Position numbers and translations under genes: made by a program. From positions 712,501 to 776,500 of the forward strand of contig JAIGNY010001690.1 in assembly GCA_020152595.1 (NCBI GenBank): a stretch of 64,000 nucleotides of DNA, in the 5' to 3' direction. Source of the stretch: Chiridota heheva. Its lineage: Eukaryota; Echinodermata; Holothuroidea; Apodida; Chiridotidae. Below the pieces are notes generated by a model. The model worked only from the letters and a program-made list of their open reading frames with translations. It was not told the origin of the DNA and searched no databases. Below, one piece after another: positions 1-11,667 of this stretch (position 1 is its first letter; each line of letters begins with the position of its first letter).

Positions 1-117
1 AGGAAGCAGGTGCAAACTCATCAACCTAGGGTAATCTGAATTTAAAGTGAGCACAAATATTTGAGAGGGAGACAAAGAGAAATAAACTTTCTTGCAATAA
101 TGCTTGAAAGATTCGCG

Positions 118-340
118 CCCTTACAACATGCTGCAAGCTTGCACAAGCTAACAAAGATTTGTTGCTAGCTTGTGCAAGCTAATGTTAGTTTGCATAAGCT
201 AGCAAGCTTGCATTTGTCCCATATACTTACTACCTTTCCACAAGGTTGCAGCAAGCTTGCACAAGGTTGCAGCAAGTTTGTGCAAGCTAAAAATGTCAGA
301 TTGTCGCAAGCTTCCTGCAAGCTAGTTTTCTCTGTAAGGG
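118..340. mobile_element. Palindromic CCCTTACA element, copy 1
   Basis: A non-coding element opens with CCCTTACA and closes with CTGTAAGGG, which are inverted repeats of each other. The interior is packed with variants of AGCTTGCGCAAGCT and GCTGCAAGCTAGC, words that are their own reverse complements. The left terminus is degraded after CCCTTACA; the right terminus is intact. Flanking dinucleotides (CG left, AT right) do not match, so no target duplication is visible in this copy. An open frame of 62 codons through it is a product of the repeats. It sits at the left edge of a segmental duplication. Confidence 0.75.
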
Positions 341-2243
341 ATAATTGGAACCTAATTTAAAATGCAGAAGGTGTAAGGTTTGTCCTTAATATCAAAATCA
401 AACATTAAAACATTTAATATTAATGAATATTACGTGAATAAACTCTCAATAAATTTCAAGAGGCATTTTGAAAAACGTTTAGCAGAATACAGCCTTTAAA
501 CAGTCATTCTTATATATCATTGTGCAAGAACACCTCATGAATTAATGCATGCATGTATTTACAATCAAACATTCATGTCAACAGTCGAACCTCATTCATA
601 GCTTTCTTTTTATTTATCAAAATTGATTTTTTAATATTTTTTGTATTATTTTTTCATACAAAGATGAAGTCCATTCCTATTCTAATTAAAATGATGCAAA
701 TGGCTTAATCAATACAAAAGGCAGATAAACATAAAATAAGAAAAGAAATCATACAAAACAAATACAAATATTTACTTCCTTAATTTATAGCAAAAATATC
801 ATAATTTGCATACAACAATTGAATCATTTTAATCTCCTACGTTTAAAAAAATTGTGAAAAAAAAATGCAATCCTTCGTTCAGATTAGACAGTAAAACTAA
901 AACCATGCAATGCCTGTCTGTACCGCAGCAGAACTTGCCTTAATTTACTTCTAAAACGTTTGGTCAGAAATTATTCTTTTTAGTTAAAAATGCATTAAGT
1001 CACTTCCAAATTGTTCCTACACAGACACTGTGAACAATCACACAACAAAAAACTTCAATCTTCATCCATAATTCTTACAAAAGTTCAGTAACACTTCCGT
1101 AACAAGCCATTCACACCAAAGGTACAAAGTACGTGTCAGAACTGAAGCAAAACCGTCCAATTGTCCCCTGAATTGAGAAAGAGAGGAAACCAAATCCCAT
1201 ATTAAAATCAAATGGCTGGACACTTAAATATCCCCGGATTGTATTACCGAACGAATACACATGTTTAACTAAACACCCTGCACTACCCTCAGAATCTCTT
1301 AAACCTGTAACGTCCCAGGGGAGATGTAGAAAATGATCACTTCTTCTCCTACCAATGAGATGTAACTAATTAAACATCCCGAATACTTTACATCCAATCA
1401 GAGGCTTAATTGATATCCGATACAGTGACACCTGTGGCGATAAAGTTACTGATTAAATAGTGTTTTTCTGCCTTGATTTTGCTCTGCTTACTCTTGCGTG
1501 ACTTTCTTTTTTTTTGGTCTATTTACATGAAAATTCACAATTGGTTTTTATTTTTACTTTTTTAAGTAATGCAAATCTGTTTCTGACTTGTGTTTACTGA
1601 TACGATTCTAATATCCTCCCCTTTTATCAAAACACCTCTGTCAAAATTCTCTTTCGAAACTGCAATATTAAAAAAACCAGGAAAAAAATCCTTCAAAAGT
1701 AATGAAAACAGACTTGCACCTTGAAAGCATTCTACAACTCTCCGAAAAAAGAAGAGAAAAGAAGATTTCAGGATTGAAAGTTTAAAATTGACAGCTGCAG
1801 ACAAAATCCAAAGTGGAGAATGTATTGCAAACCAAAGTGTATATGTTAACTCAGGTTAAGAGGTTGGCAGTTATCAGGTAAATATCAGATGTTTAATAGT
1901 CTGATTGGAAATATGATATCAGGCATTGAGAGATAGACCAGTCATGATCAGACTAGGAATTAATCTGTGAAAACCCGCTCGCACGTAAGAGCAACGGGAA
2001 GTGGGAACTGATTTATGTTTTGCAGACACAACGGTTACCTGAATGATCAGCAGATGTTTACTGATGAATTGCTTATGGACCAAAAAAGCGTTGAAGAAGC
2101 TGGTGGTCAAACAGGAAGGGCACATTTATCTGGAGTCTCAAGAATATTCTCACATGCTTTTTATGCATGTGATGGTACTGAAAACTTTTGAGACGAATGT
2201 TTAAAATGATTTCTTATGAATACTTAAAGTAATTTTTTAATGA
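118..2243. repeat. Segmental duplication, copy A
   Basis: This block is repeated in the same orientation at 3276-5912. Corresponding landmarks are the palindromic element (172 and 3403), the sequence after it (341 and 3554), the stretch near 1561 and 5220, and the right edge near 2243 and 5910. Copy A lacks about 400 bp present in copy B at roughly 3955-4355. Single-base differences and small indels are frequent, so the duplication is not recent. A short third copy of the right edge lies at 2329-2403. No gene is recognised; frames at 1562-1804 and 5301-5513 encode related peptides only because the DNA is duplicated. Confidence 0.9.
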
Positions 2244-2328
2244 TATGAATTTTACTGATTAATTGTTGACAGATGGAAAAAAAGTTATAAGTAGCTAGCG
2301 ACCTAAAAAGAGAGGATGCATTTTTCTT

Positions 2329-2403
2329 GAATTTCAAGAATATTCTAATACACCTTTCATGCATGTGGTGGTTTTAAAAACCTTTTGAAACAAATCTTTA
2401 AAT
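2329..2403 (+). repeat. Third partial copy of the duplication edge
   Basis: The sequence resembles 2140-2205 and 5800-5865. It shares the caagaatattct start, the catgcatgtg middle and the ttttga-acaa-t end. It suggests the right edge of the segmental duplication was already a short tandem repeat. Confidence 0.7.
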
Positions 2404-2774
2404 TATATTTGCACCTTAAAAACATTCTACAACTCTCTCCCCCCCCTCATTTAAAAAAAAAAACAGATACAAAAATAAACCCGATGTTTTTTTGAACCAA
2501 AAGCAAGTTTTGTGGTTACCTGTCATGTCATTGCATATCAACACACTAGCTAACATCACAATTATACCAAATATAAAATAAAACAAACAATGCGATTGTT
2601 AAAATATAAGCAACTCAAGATTTAAACATTAAGCCCAGCCTACTCATTAATATGCATGACATCACCACCACAAACAATAGGGCACATCTACGGACCATGA
2701 GCTATCTGTGTACCAAATATGATATGAATCCGACGTATCGTTCTCGAGATATCACACTTACGAGCTTGTTGTCA

Positions 2775-2902
2775 CAGACACACACACACCCATACACACA
2801 CACTCACAATTACACCCATACATACATACATACATACATACATACATACATACATACATACATACATACATACATACATACATACATACATACATACATA
2901 CA

Positions 2903-2933
<31 letters not shown>

Positions 2934-2934
2934 G
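2775..2934. repeat. (CA)n then (ATAC)n microsatellite
   Basis: A short CA-rich tract (2775-2812) runs into about 115 bp of pure tetranucleotide ATAC/CATA. Open frames of 99 and 63 codons here translate as HTYI and MYVC periodic peptides and are not genes. Confidence 0.97.
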
Positions 2935-3275
2935 CCAACATGACTGCATAGGTTCCTTATGCTATTAGCATCAGGACCAAAAACAGCTCATTTGAAGCTA
3001 CAGCAACGTTGTTAAAAGCAATTATAAGCTCACTTAGCAGGGACCCCAGAGACAGGGGGAGGGTGGGAGATGGGAAGGGGGGGGGGGGGGGTTATTCCCC
3101 CCACTTTTTTACTGATGTGCAAAAAAAAGATTTAATGACCTAAGAGGATTTCTCACATATATCCTTTAAATCTACCACTCCCTCTCTCCCAAATGCACAC
3201 ACCCCATCCCATTCTGCCAGCAATATGTCAATGATTGTTACCAAATAAAATGATTGAAATGTGTTATTTATATGT
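2935..3275. other. Spacer with poly-G tract
   Basis: There is no gene. A run of 15 G at 3077-3091 sits in a purine-rich stretch (3040-3091) followed by pyrimidine-rich sequence. Nothing else is recognised before the next palindromic element. Confidence 0.6.
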
Positions 3276-3553
3276 GAGCTTGCATGCAGCAAGCCAGTAT
3301 TTGAGCTAAATGGAAACTTGTTAGCTTGTGCAAGCTAGCAAAAACCTTTCTGCAAGCTTGCAAAAACTTTCTGCAAGCTAACAAATATTTTTTGCTAGCT
3401 TGCGCAAGTTAATGTTAGTTTGCACAAGCTAGCAAGCTTGCATTTGTCCCAGATACTAGCTACATGTAGTTTGCACAACATTGCAGCAAGTTTGTGCAAA
3501 CTAAAAATGTTAGCTTGTCGCAAGTGTGCTGCAAGCTAATTTTTCTGTAAGGG
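3276..3553. mobile_element. Palindromic element, copy 2
   Basis: The right terminus TTTCTGTAAGGG is intact at 3542-3553; the left terminus is eroded. The interior has the same AGCTTG-CAAGCT words as copy 1 and is collinear with it, including a shared caagcttgcatttgtccc segment. The flank to the right (ataattggaacc) is the same as for copy 1, so this copy arose by segmental duplication and not by independent insertion. Confidence 0.7.
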
Positions 3554-5912
3554 ATAATTGGAACCTAATTTAAAATACATAAGGTGAAAGGTTTGTCCTT
3601 AATATCAAAATCAAATCTTAAAACATTTAATATTAATGAATATTACGTGAATAAACTCTCAATAAATTCCAAGAGGCATTTTGAAAAACGTTTAGCAGAA
3701 TACAGCTTTTAAACAGTCATTCTTATATATCATTGTGTAAGAACACCTCATGAATTAATGCATGACATGTATTTACAATCAAACATGCCATGTCCAACAT
3801 GTCAATCACATTTGGGAACCTCATTCATAAACCCATCATTAATGAAGCTTTCTTTTTTATTTCAACTCAAAATTCTGATTTTTTAATATTTTTTTTATTA
3901 TTATTTTTTCATACAAAGATGTATATAGGCTAGTCCTGAATATTCCTATTAAAAGCTACGATATCCTGGCAAAAGAAAGTGTCTTATTATTCATGCTTCC
4001 ATCAAGAATGTCTTAACAAGTTACTGGACACTAAGCTTTCCGACATACGGATAAAAAACAAGTGTTTCTGTCCATAAATTAAGATGTCTTGAAAGACCGT
4101 CTCAAGTATGTGAATGCATTTCCTGACAGATTAAACAACTCTTTTACATGTACATGAATATGTAAACAGCTTTGAGTGCATCATCAAACCGTTACATATA
4201 ACAAAAATGTACAAAATCGCCAACATGGTTTTGAATAAATATACTAGTTGTTAAACAGGAAGTGTTAACTGTTATCATCAATTTTTTGATACTTTTTAAC
4301 TCCACCATTTATTCAACTTTTGTTTAATTCAAACATAAATGCATTTCTTTTCATGCAAACAGCTTAATAAATACAAAAGGCAGATAAACATAAAATAAGA
4401 AATAAGAAAAGAAATCATACAAAACAAATACAAATTTTACTTCCCTAATTTATAGCAAAAATATCATAATTTGCATACGACAATTGAATTATTTTAATCT
4501 CCTTCGTTTAAAAAAATTGTATAAAAAAATGTAATCCTTCGTTTAGATTAGACAGTAAAACTAAAACCATGCAATGCCTGTCTGTATCTGAGCAGAACTT
4601 GCCTTAATCTACTTTTAAAACGTTTGGTCAGAAATTATTTTTTAATAAATATGCATTAAATCACTTCCAAATTGTTCCTACACAAACACTGTGAAAAATC
4701 ACACAATAAAAAACTTCAATCTTCATCCATAATTCTTACAAAAGTTCAGTAACACTTCCGTAACAAGCCATTCACACCAAAGGTACAAAGTATGTGTCAG
4801 AACTGAAGCAAAACCATCCAATTGTCTTCTGAATTGAGAAAGAGAGGAAACAAAATCCCATTATAAAATCAAATGGCTGGACACTTAAATATCCCCGCAT
4901 TGTATTACCGAACGAATACACGTTTAACTAAACACCCTGCACTACCCTCAGAATCTCTTAAACCTCTAACGTCCCAGGGGAGATGTAGAAAACGATCACT
5001 TCTTCTCCTACCAATGAGATGTAACTAATTAAACATCCCAATACTTTACATCCAATCAGAGGCTTAATTGATATCCGATACAGTGACACCTGTGGCGATA
5101 AAGTTACTGATTAAATAGTGTTTTTCCGCCTTGATTTTGCTCTGCTCACTCTTGCGTGACTTTCTTTTTTTTTGCTCTATTTACATGAAAATTCACAATT
5201 GGTTTTTATTTTTACTTTTTTAAGTAATGCTAAATCTGTTTCTGAACTTGTGTTTACTGATATGATTCTAATATCCTCCCCTCTTATTAAAACACTTCTG
5301 TCAACATTTTAATTCTCTTTTGAAAACTGTAATATTAAAGAAACTAAGAAAAAAATCCTTCCAAAGTAATGAAAACAGACTTGCACCTTCAAAGCATTCT
5401 ACAACTCTCCGAAAAAAGAAGAGAAAAGAAGATTTCAGGCTTGAAAGTTTAAAATTGACAGCTGCAGACAGAATCCAAAGTGGAGAATGTATTGCAAACC
5501 AAAGTGTATACATTAACTCAGGTTAAGAGGTTGGCAGTTATCAGGTAAATATCAGATGTTTAATAGTCTGATTGGAAATATGATATCAGGCATTGAGAGG
5601 TAGACCAGTCATGATCAGACTAGGAATTAATCTGTGAAAACCTGCTCACACATGAGGGCAACAGGAAGTGGGGACTGGTTTACGTTTTGCAGACACACTG
5701 GTTGAATGGTCAGCGGATGTTTACTGATTAATTGCTTATGGACCAAAAAAGTGTTAAAGGAGCTGGTGGTCAAACAGGAAAGGCATATTTTTGTGGAGTC
5801 TCAAGAATATTCTGACACGCTTTTCATGCATGTGATGGTACTGAAAACTTTTGAGACGAATGTTTCAAATGATTTCTTATGAATACCTGAAGTAATTTTT
5901 CAATGACAGGAG
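3276..5912. repeat. Segmental duplication, copy B
   Basis: This is the direct copy of 118-2243, offset by about 3.2 kb at the left and 3.66 kb at the right because of an extra stretch (about 3955-4355) and small indels. The extra stretch shows no recognisable transposon ends, so I cannot say whether it was inserted here or deleted from copy A. The right edge falls next to a MITE end, near 5910. Confidence 0.9.
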
Positions 5913-6000
5913 TATCAAAAATTAGACCTGAATCATTTCAAACTTCTCTCGACTTAGCAAAAATGGTGCCCTCACTTTTCAACCGAGAGCTCCTTTAAAT
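5905..6000. mobile_element. MITE end, AGGAG..GACCGAAAAGTGA family
   Basis: The segment cctcacttttcaaccgagag followed by ctcctttaa (about 5970-5996) is the reverse complement of the terminal motif TTAAAGGAGCTCTCGGTTGAAAAGTGAGGG shared, with changes, by copies near 15672, 26245 and 57291. A weak left partner (aggagtatc) lies near 5908, which would make a very short, degenerate element. Confidence 0.45.
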
Positions 6001-6186
6001 TACGAGTCGTATAATTTTTCAAGTTTGAATTTTCCAGTCCTTGAAACGGATGAAAATATATATTCCAATTAGACTGTAGATATTGATTAAAGGTATTGTA
6101 AAGATCCAAAACTGTTGTCAGAATCCGCTGCACTTCTTCAAATAATTGTGATAGAGTATTAAAAGAGAATGTATTGCTATAAGAAA

Positions 6187-6205
6187 AGAGAGAGAGAGAG
6201 AGAGA
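6187..6205. repeat. (AG)n microsatellite
   Basis: A short pure GA/AG dinucleotide run in otherwise featureless AT-rich DNA (6000-6480). Confidence 0.9.
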
Positions 6206-6478
6206 TCTGCTTGGTAAATACATTACAAATTTGCATAAATATTTGCATAATTACAACTAAAAATTAAGAAAATGTATTTTGATTAAATGCCAAATCTACA
6301 ACTAATTTTTACAGACGTTTGAACTACTTTCATGTTATTTAAAATATCTTCAACCACTTTAGCTTACATTGTCTGAACATATTAATACACCTATTAAGTT
6401 ATATTAGACACCCTCTTGTTTGTACTTATGCATTCTGATACTACAAGTTTATAGGAAATAAAATATAAAAATTGAATA

Positions 6479-6481
<3 letters not shown>

Positions 6482-6541
<60 letters not shown>

Positions 6542-6570
6542 ATGAATACATATATATATATAAATATATT

Positions 6571-6632
<62 letters not shown>
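6482..6632. repeat. (AT)n microsatellite, two blocks
   Basis: Two AT dinucleotide blocks (6482-6535 and 6577-6631) are separated by a short AT-rich interruption. The 77-codon frame across them reads as IYIYIY and is not a gene. Confidence 0.95.
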
Positions 6633-6633
<1 letters not shown>

Positions 6634-6667
6634 GATGCTTTTATACTGAAGTATAAATAGTTGTACC

Positions 6668-6925
6668 CCTCCACCTCACCTGCCCCTCCAACAACACCAC
6701 TAGGTACTCAACCTTTATACAAAATTACTTTTTTGAAGAAATAGCCATTAGCAAACATAGGCAGGATTTCAGGTGGGGCAAAGGGGACCCCACCCCACCC
6801 CACCCACCTACTATTTTTAATTTGTGTCTTTTGTATGTATGATAATTTGTTGCACCATAGCATGATTTTGTGGTTTTGCCCCCACTCCACCCCATTTTTG
6901 GTAGGCAAATCCTGCCCATGTCCAT
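6668..6925. repeat. Dispersed repeat and partial start of the second duplication
   Basis: Bases 6668-6752 are a degenerate extra copy of the beginning of the duplication at 6960 and 8518 (shared cctgcccctcc and ctaggtactca). Bases 6810-6925 resemble 21370-21480: both have gattttgtggttttgcccc and ggtaggcaaatcc. It is a dispersed family of unknown class. Confidence 0.6.
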
Positions 6926-6959
6926 TGGTATAAAGTATAAACATATGCTGGCCTCCCAT

Positions 6960-8508
6960 TGACCTGCCCCTTCTACTCCAACTAGGTACTCATCCTTATG
7001 AAGTTGAATTCTTGAAGAAATATCAGTGACAGCTGAAAAAATGCAATTCTGAGTCTTTCCAAAAGAGAATCATGCATAGCTAGCTATGACCTGGTTTTGA
7101 CCTAGCAGAGCTCAAATATTCCCCATGACAATGTGAAATGATTTCATTTCATAGTCAATCTATCTTTCCAAGTTTTCTGTAAAAAAAATCATATCTTCAT
7201 AATTTCAAAGAAATTCAGCAAAGGGGTGCAAATGATTCCTTTGAGGCTTTGGCATTATCTTTAAAATGGCAGTATGCAATTCCCACATCACTTAAGACTC
7301 TCCAATCTTATCAGGTGACCACGTACCTTTAAGCATTATAGACAATAAAACAATATCTGATTGAAATGGGTGAATGTCCGAAGTGAATAACTACTTATTA
7401 TATATTGTTTTAATTCAATATTCAGATGGTACTATTCCAATTTACAAAATTTAAGCATTATGTACAATAAAACATTATCTGATTCATAGGGGTGAGTGTA
7501 CGAAGTGAAACATTTACATTTAATTTTTTTCCTCACAAAATACAAAGTTTTCAATATTGAGATGGTACAATTCCAATGAAAGTATTCTTTTTCAATTTAA
7601 GCATTATAGACAATTAAAGAATATCTGATTGATATGGGTGAATGTCTGAAGTGAAAACTACTTTCATTTTTTCACAAAATACAAATTTCTCAATATTAAT
7701 TAATTTGGTACAATTCCAATGACATTTTTATTTTTTTTATTTGACACTTCGCTTTTTTTTTTTACTGTATGAAATATAAACAACCATGTCATTATCTGTC
7801 ATCAATTCTGACATCCCATCAGATGACCATGGTCCACGTATCCTTATGCATTATATTCAATAAAACAATATCTGCTTGATATAGGTGAATGTCCAAAGTG
7901 AAACTACGCTCATTTTCTTCACAAAATACAAGTTTTTAATATTGAGATGGCACAATTCCAACAATTATTTCTTTTAATTATGCTTTATATACAATAAAAC
8001 AATATCTGATTGAAAAGGGTGAATGTCCGAATTAAATAACTACTTTAGATTTTCTTCACAAAATACAAAAGTTTACAAAATTGAGAGATGGTACAATCCC
8101 AATGAAAATATATTTTCAAAATGTTACAAATAAAATAATGTGTGATTGTTATGGGTGAACGTCCAACTTGAAAATTACTTGCACTTGTTTGCACTTGTTT
8201 CCCCAAAAAATTAAAGATTGAAGATGGTATAATTTTAATGAAATTTCCTTGTTTTTAATTTGATGCTTAGCTTTCTTTTGTTCTAAATGACATAATTCAA
8301 TTATAAACAACCATGTCGTTATCTCTTACTCGTTAATTTCTATGAGACAGCTGATGCATTTTATCAATAATCAAATCACAAAATTGACCTTTACATACTT
8401 GCATGGTTGACAATTATGAGATTGGTTAAAACACAAGAATTCTTACTTCTCAGGAATTTTTTTAAAATAAATCTATCAAAGTCTTCATTTTCTACCAACT
8501 ATTTCTCT
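6960..8508. repeat. Tandem duplication C
   Basis: It is repeated immediately downstream at 8518-9973. Both copies open with gacctgcc-ccct-ctac and ctaggtactcatccttatga, share gctatgacctggttttgacc (7081 and 8657), and close with ctatcaaagtcttcattttc. The internal part is an array of degenerate units described separately. No coding region is recognised. Confidence 0.9.
7326..8190 (+). repeat. Degenerate tandem array, units about 120-150 bp
   Basis: Six imperfect units begin near 7329, 7451, 7597, 7841, 7976 and 8118. Each carries gcattatagacaataaaac, a tgggtgaatgtccgaagtga core, ttcacaaaatacaa and ttgagatggtacaattccaa. Spacing is irregular because some units carry extra sequence, such as 7730-7840. 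Confidence 0.8.
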
Positions 8509-8517
8509 ATATCCCCC

Positions 8518-9973
8518 TGACCTGCCTGCCCCTCCTACACCACTAGGTACTCATCCTTATGAAGTTGAATTCTTGAAGAAATATCCATTAGAATAAAAAT
8601 CAGAACAATAGCTGGAAAAAAATGCAATTCTCTTTCAAAAAGAGAATCATGCATAGCTATGACCTGGTTTTGACCTAGCAGAGCTCAAATATTCCTTCAC
8701 GACAACTCGAAATGATTTCATCTCATAATCAAACTATCTTTCCAAGTTTTCTATAACAAAAATCATATCTTCATAATTTCAAAGAAATTCAGCAAAGGGG
8801 TGCAAATGATTCCTTTGAGGCTTTGGCATTATCTTTAAAATGGCAGTGTGCAATTCCCACATCACTTAAGACTCTCCAATCTTATCAGGTGACCACGTAC
8901 CTTTAAGCATTATAGACAATAAAACAATATCTGATTGATATGGGTGAATGTCCGAAGTGAATAACTACTTATTATTATTGTTTTAATTCAATATTCAGAT
9001 GGTACTATTCCAATTTACACAATTTAGGCATTATGTACAATAAAACATTATCTGATTCATAGGGGTGAGTGTACGAAGTGAAGCATTTACATTTGATTTT
9101 TTTCCTCACAAAATACAAAGTTTTCAATATTGAGATGGTACAATTCTAATAAAAGTATTCTTTTTAAATTTAAGCATTATAGACAATAAAACAATATCTG
9201 ATTGTAATGGGTGAATGTTCAAAGTGAAACTATGTTCATTTTCTTCACAAAATACAAGTTTTCAATATTGAAATGGCACAATTAAAAATTATTTATTTTA
9301 GGTATGCATTACAATAAAACAATATCTGATTGAAATGGGTGAATGTCCAAAGTGAAACTACGTTCATTTTCTGCACAAAATACAAGCTTTCAATATTGAG
9401 ATGGCACAAATCCAACAATCATTTCTTTTAATTATGCTTTATATACAATAAAACAATAATTGATTGAAAAGGGTGAATGTCCGAAGTGAATACCTACTTT
9501 AGATTTTCTTTACAAAATACAAAAGTTTACAAAATTGAGAGATGGTACAATCCCAATGAAAATACATTTTCAAAATTGTACGCATTATATTAAATAAATC
9601 AATATCTAATTGTTATGGGTACACGTCCGAAGTGAAAATTACTTCCCATTTTTTCCAAAAAAAAAAAAAAACTATTGGAGATTTTATTTTTATATTTGAA
9701 GCTTTGCTTTATTTTGTCCTAAATGAAATAATTCAATTATAAAGAGCCATGTCATTATCTGTTACTCGTTAATTTTTCTACAACAATTGATCACGTTTCT
9801 TTGAGACAGAAGATGCATTTTATTAATAATCAAATCACAAAATTGACCTTTACAAACTTGCATGGTTGACAATTATAAGATTGATTTCTACACAAGAATT
9901 CTTACTTTTCAGGAATTATCTTTAAAATAAATCTATCAAAGTCTTCATTTTCTGCCAACTATTTCTCTGTATC
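8518..9973. repeat. Tandem duplication D
   Basis: This is the direct copy of 6960-8508, adjoining it with only a C-rich junction (about 8510-8517) between. It contains a second set of the internal units, starting near 8902, 9024, 9170, 9302, 9431 and 9578. Copy D replaces a non-repeat block of copy C (7730-7840) with a regular unit, so unit number and order have diverged since duplication. A poly-A run lies at 9656-9671. Confidence 0.9.
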
Positions 9974-10209
9974 AAGTCCAAATAAAAAAATAAATACATC
10001 TAAAAATATAAAAACTTTAAATATTGGCCTGTCACAGAGTGAAGAGGTTGACAGACATCTACATCTAAGTTCATATCCTCAGGTCATCAGAGAATTGTCA
10101 TCAGTCTTCTCTGTAATTGACCAATGACATTGAGTAAACTCTTTTTCCAAGGCCTGGTCAACAATAAATGAAAAGAAATTGACCAAAGTGAGCAAGTAAG
10201 AAACTGTGA

Positions 10210-10480
10210 GCGAAAGACTTTCTTGGCAATTTCCACAAGAATAATCACCAATTGATTTTTTTGTGAAAAAGTCTTATATTTTGAATCAAACTGATACAAT
10301 TCCTTATGTATCTTATCTTGAAGGTTAATAGTTCAGTGGTCAAAAACTTTAACTTTGCAAGACAGAGGACAAAACACTTAAAACAACTATGAAGAAACTC
10401 AATTCAAAGAGATTTTAAAGATTGCAAAAGTTTGCTTGAAAATTACTGATGTAGAAAGTATATTGTAAAAAAGTGACATT
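10210..10480 (+). repeat. Dispersed repeat with tRNA-like segment
   Basis: It is related to 10850-10995 and, in its right part, to 18236-18372 (aaagattgcagaagttt, ttactggtgtagaaagtata). Inside it, about 10330-10375, the pattern tagttcagtggtc then ctttgcaagacagaggac resembles a decayed tRNA-derived SINE head. The frame at 10087-10299 on the minus strand is not recognised and probably not coding. Confidence 0.45.
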
Positions 10481-10602
10481 ATGATGCTCTCATCAAGTCT
10501 TATAAATTGCTAATACACTTTATTGAAAAGTAATATAACGTTAACTTATTGATAATATATGTTTTTATTTTGTCATGTTGACAGCTGATTCACTACACAT
10601 AT

Positions 10603-10795
10603 CCCATAGGCATAGGAACATGTTCTTCATTGTGGGGGGCACAAAGATATGCTACAACACTAGTTCAATGGTAAAAAATTGACTTAGTTGGGAGCACTAT
10701 GTAGATCACTGCAACATTGGGGGAAGGCACGTTCTCCTGTGCCCCACTTCCCCCTCTCCCCCCGCCCTCTCCTTCCCGTTCCTACACCTATAAAA
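10603..10795. mobile_element. Small MITE-like inverted repeat
   Basis: The left end ataggcataggaac (about 10606) and the right end gttcctacacctat (about 10778-10791) are imperfect inverted repeats bordering about 190 bp with C-rich and G-rich halves. Target duplication is uncertain. The class is unknown. Confidence 0.4.
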
Positions 10796-10849
10796 TATCC
10801 AATGGTTGTATAAAGTCAGAGCATTTCACTACACAGGAATTCATTTGCA

Positions 10850-10995
10850 ATTTTCAAAGAATAATTACCTACTGATTTGGGAAAAAGTCTCAAATTTTAG
10901 AGAATAATTGTACAACTCCTTATTTATCTTATCTTGAAAGTTAAGTAGTCGGAAATGTCTACCTTGCATGACAGAGGACAAAATACAAAGACAAA
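10850..10995 (+). repeat. Second copy of the 10.2-kb dispersed repeat
   Basis: It matches 10224-10380: aagaataattacc, gaaaaagtct, acaactccttatttatctta, gacagaggacaaaa. Divergence is high. The tRNA-like piece is agtagtcggaaatgtctaccttgcat. Confidence 0.55.
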
Positions 10996-11009
10996 AACAA
11001 AGACATCGT

Positions 11010-11665
11010 TAACTTTAGCACTCTGTAGAGTGTGTATACCTGTGCCCACTTGTTAATTCCAATATGCCTAAAATATTGTAATGTTCATCCCCATCCCCAT
11101 TACAATCTATCTCTGAAATCCTAGACCCACTAAGTTTACCCTCAAATCTCTTCCTAATTTGTACTCATTATTAGTGCCATTTGCATTATAGACACTTCAG
11201 GGTTATCTACCTTCATTGTTTTAGTTTTATTCAGGTTAAGCATTTATTGTTCAAGTTCTTTTCCAGGAAGATTCACATACCATCCTTTTACATTCATGGC
11301 AAAAGCAATTGTTTTGAATTTCTTTGATACCCAACCACTATATTTGATTTTCTACAAAAAATCCAGAAAATGGATTGTTTGGAAATCCTTTCAGGGCCTG
11401 ATTTCATTGTTCAGCACATTCCATTGAAAAGTTTGAACTAGAAGTCTTGACAGATCTCATCCAAAACATCCCCACCCCTCCATTTCTGTCCCTTCCCCTA
11501 CTTTAATAAGTTCCAAATTTGAATCACTTCTTTCTGAAGCAGTAACAAAACCACACATCAAATTTAATCAAAATCCATAGGCAGTTATTGAGATATCTTG
11601 ATGACAAACAAACAAATAAACAGAGGCAAAATTACGACCTCCGTCCAACTTCAGAGGTAACTACA
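11010..11665 (+). repeat. Dispersed repeat R11 (about 650 bp)
   Basis: Homologous copies lie at about 43848-44880 (same orientation, interrupted by a palindromic element) and 35383-35880 (inverted). Landmarks in all three are cactctgtagagtg, aattccaatatgcc, ttttattcaggttaagcat, cattccattgaaaa, a C-rich ccacccctcc, and the right edge with aaacaaacaaataaacagag and acctccgtccaacttc. No coding capacity is seen. It is probably a non-autonomous transposon or a fragment of one; superfamily unknown. Confidence 0.75.
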
Positions 11666-11667
11666 GT

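Noticed and set aside
2652..2951. 99- and 63-codon frames
   Set aside because: They translate an ATAC tetranucleotide repeat and carry no other sequence of interest.
1562..5526. Related short peptides at 1562-1804 and 5301-5513 as a conserved gene pair
   Set aside because: Their similarity is explained by the segmental duplication of non-coding DNA, and the frames are not preserved at full length.
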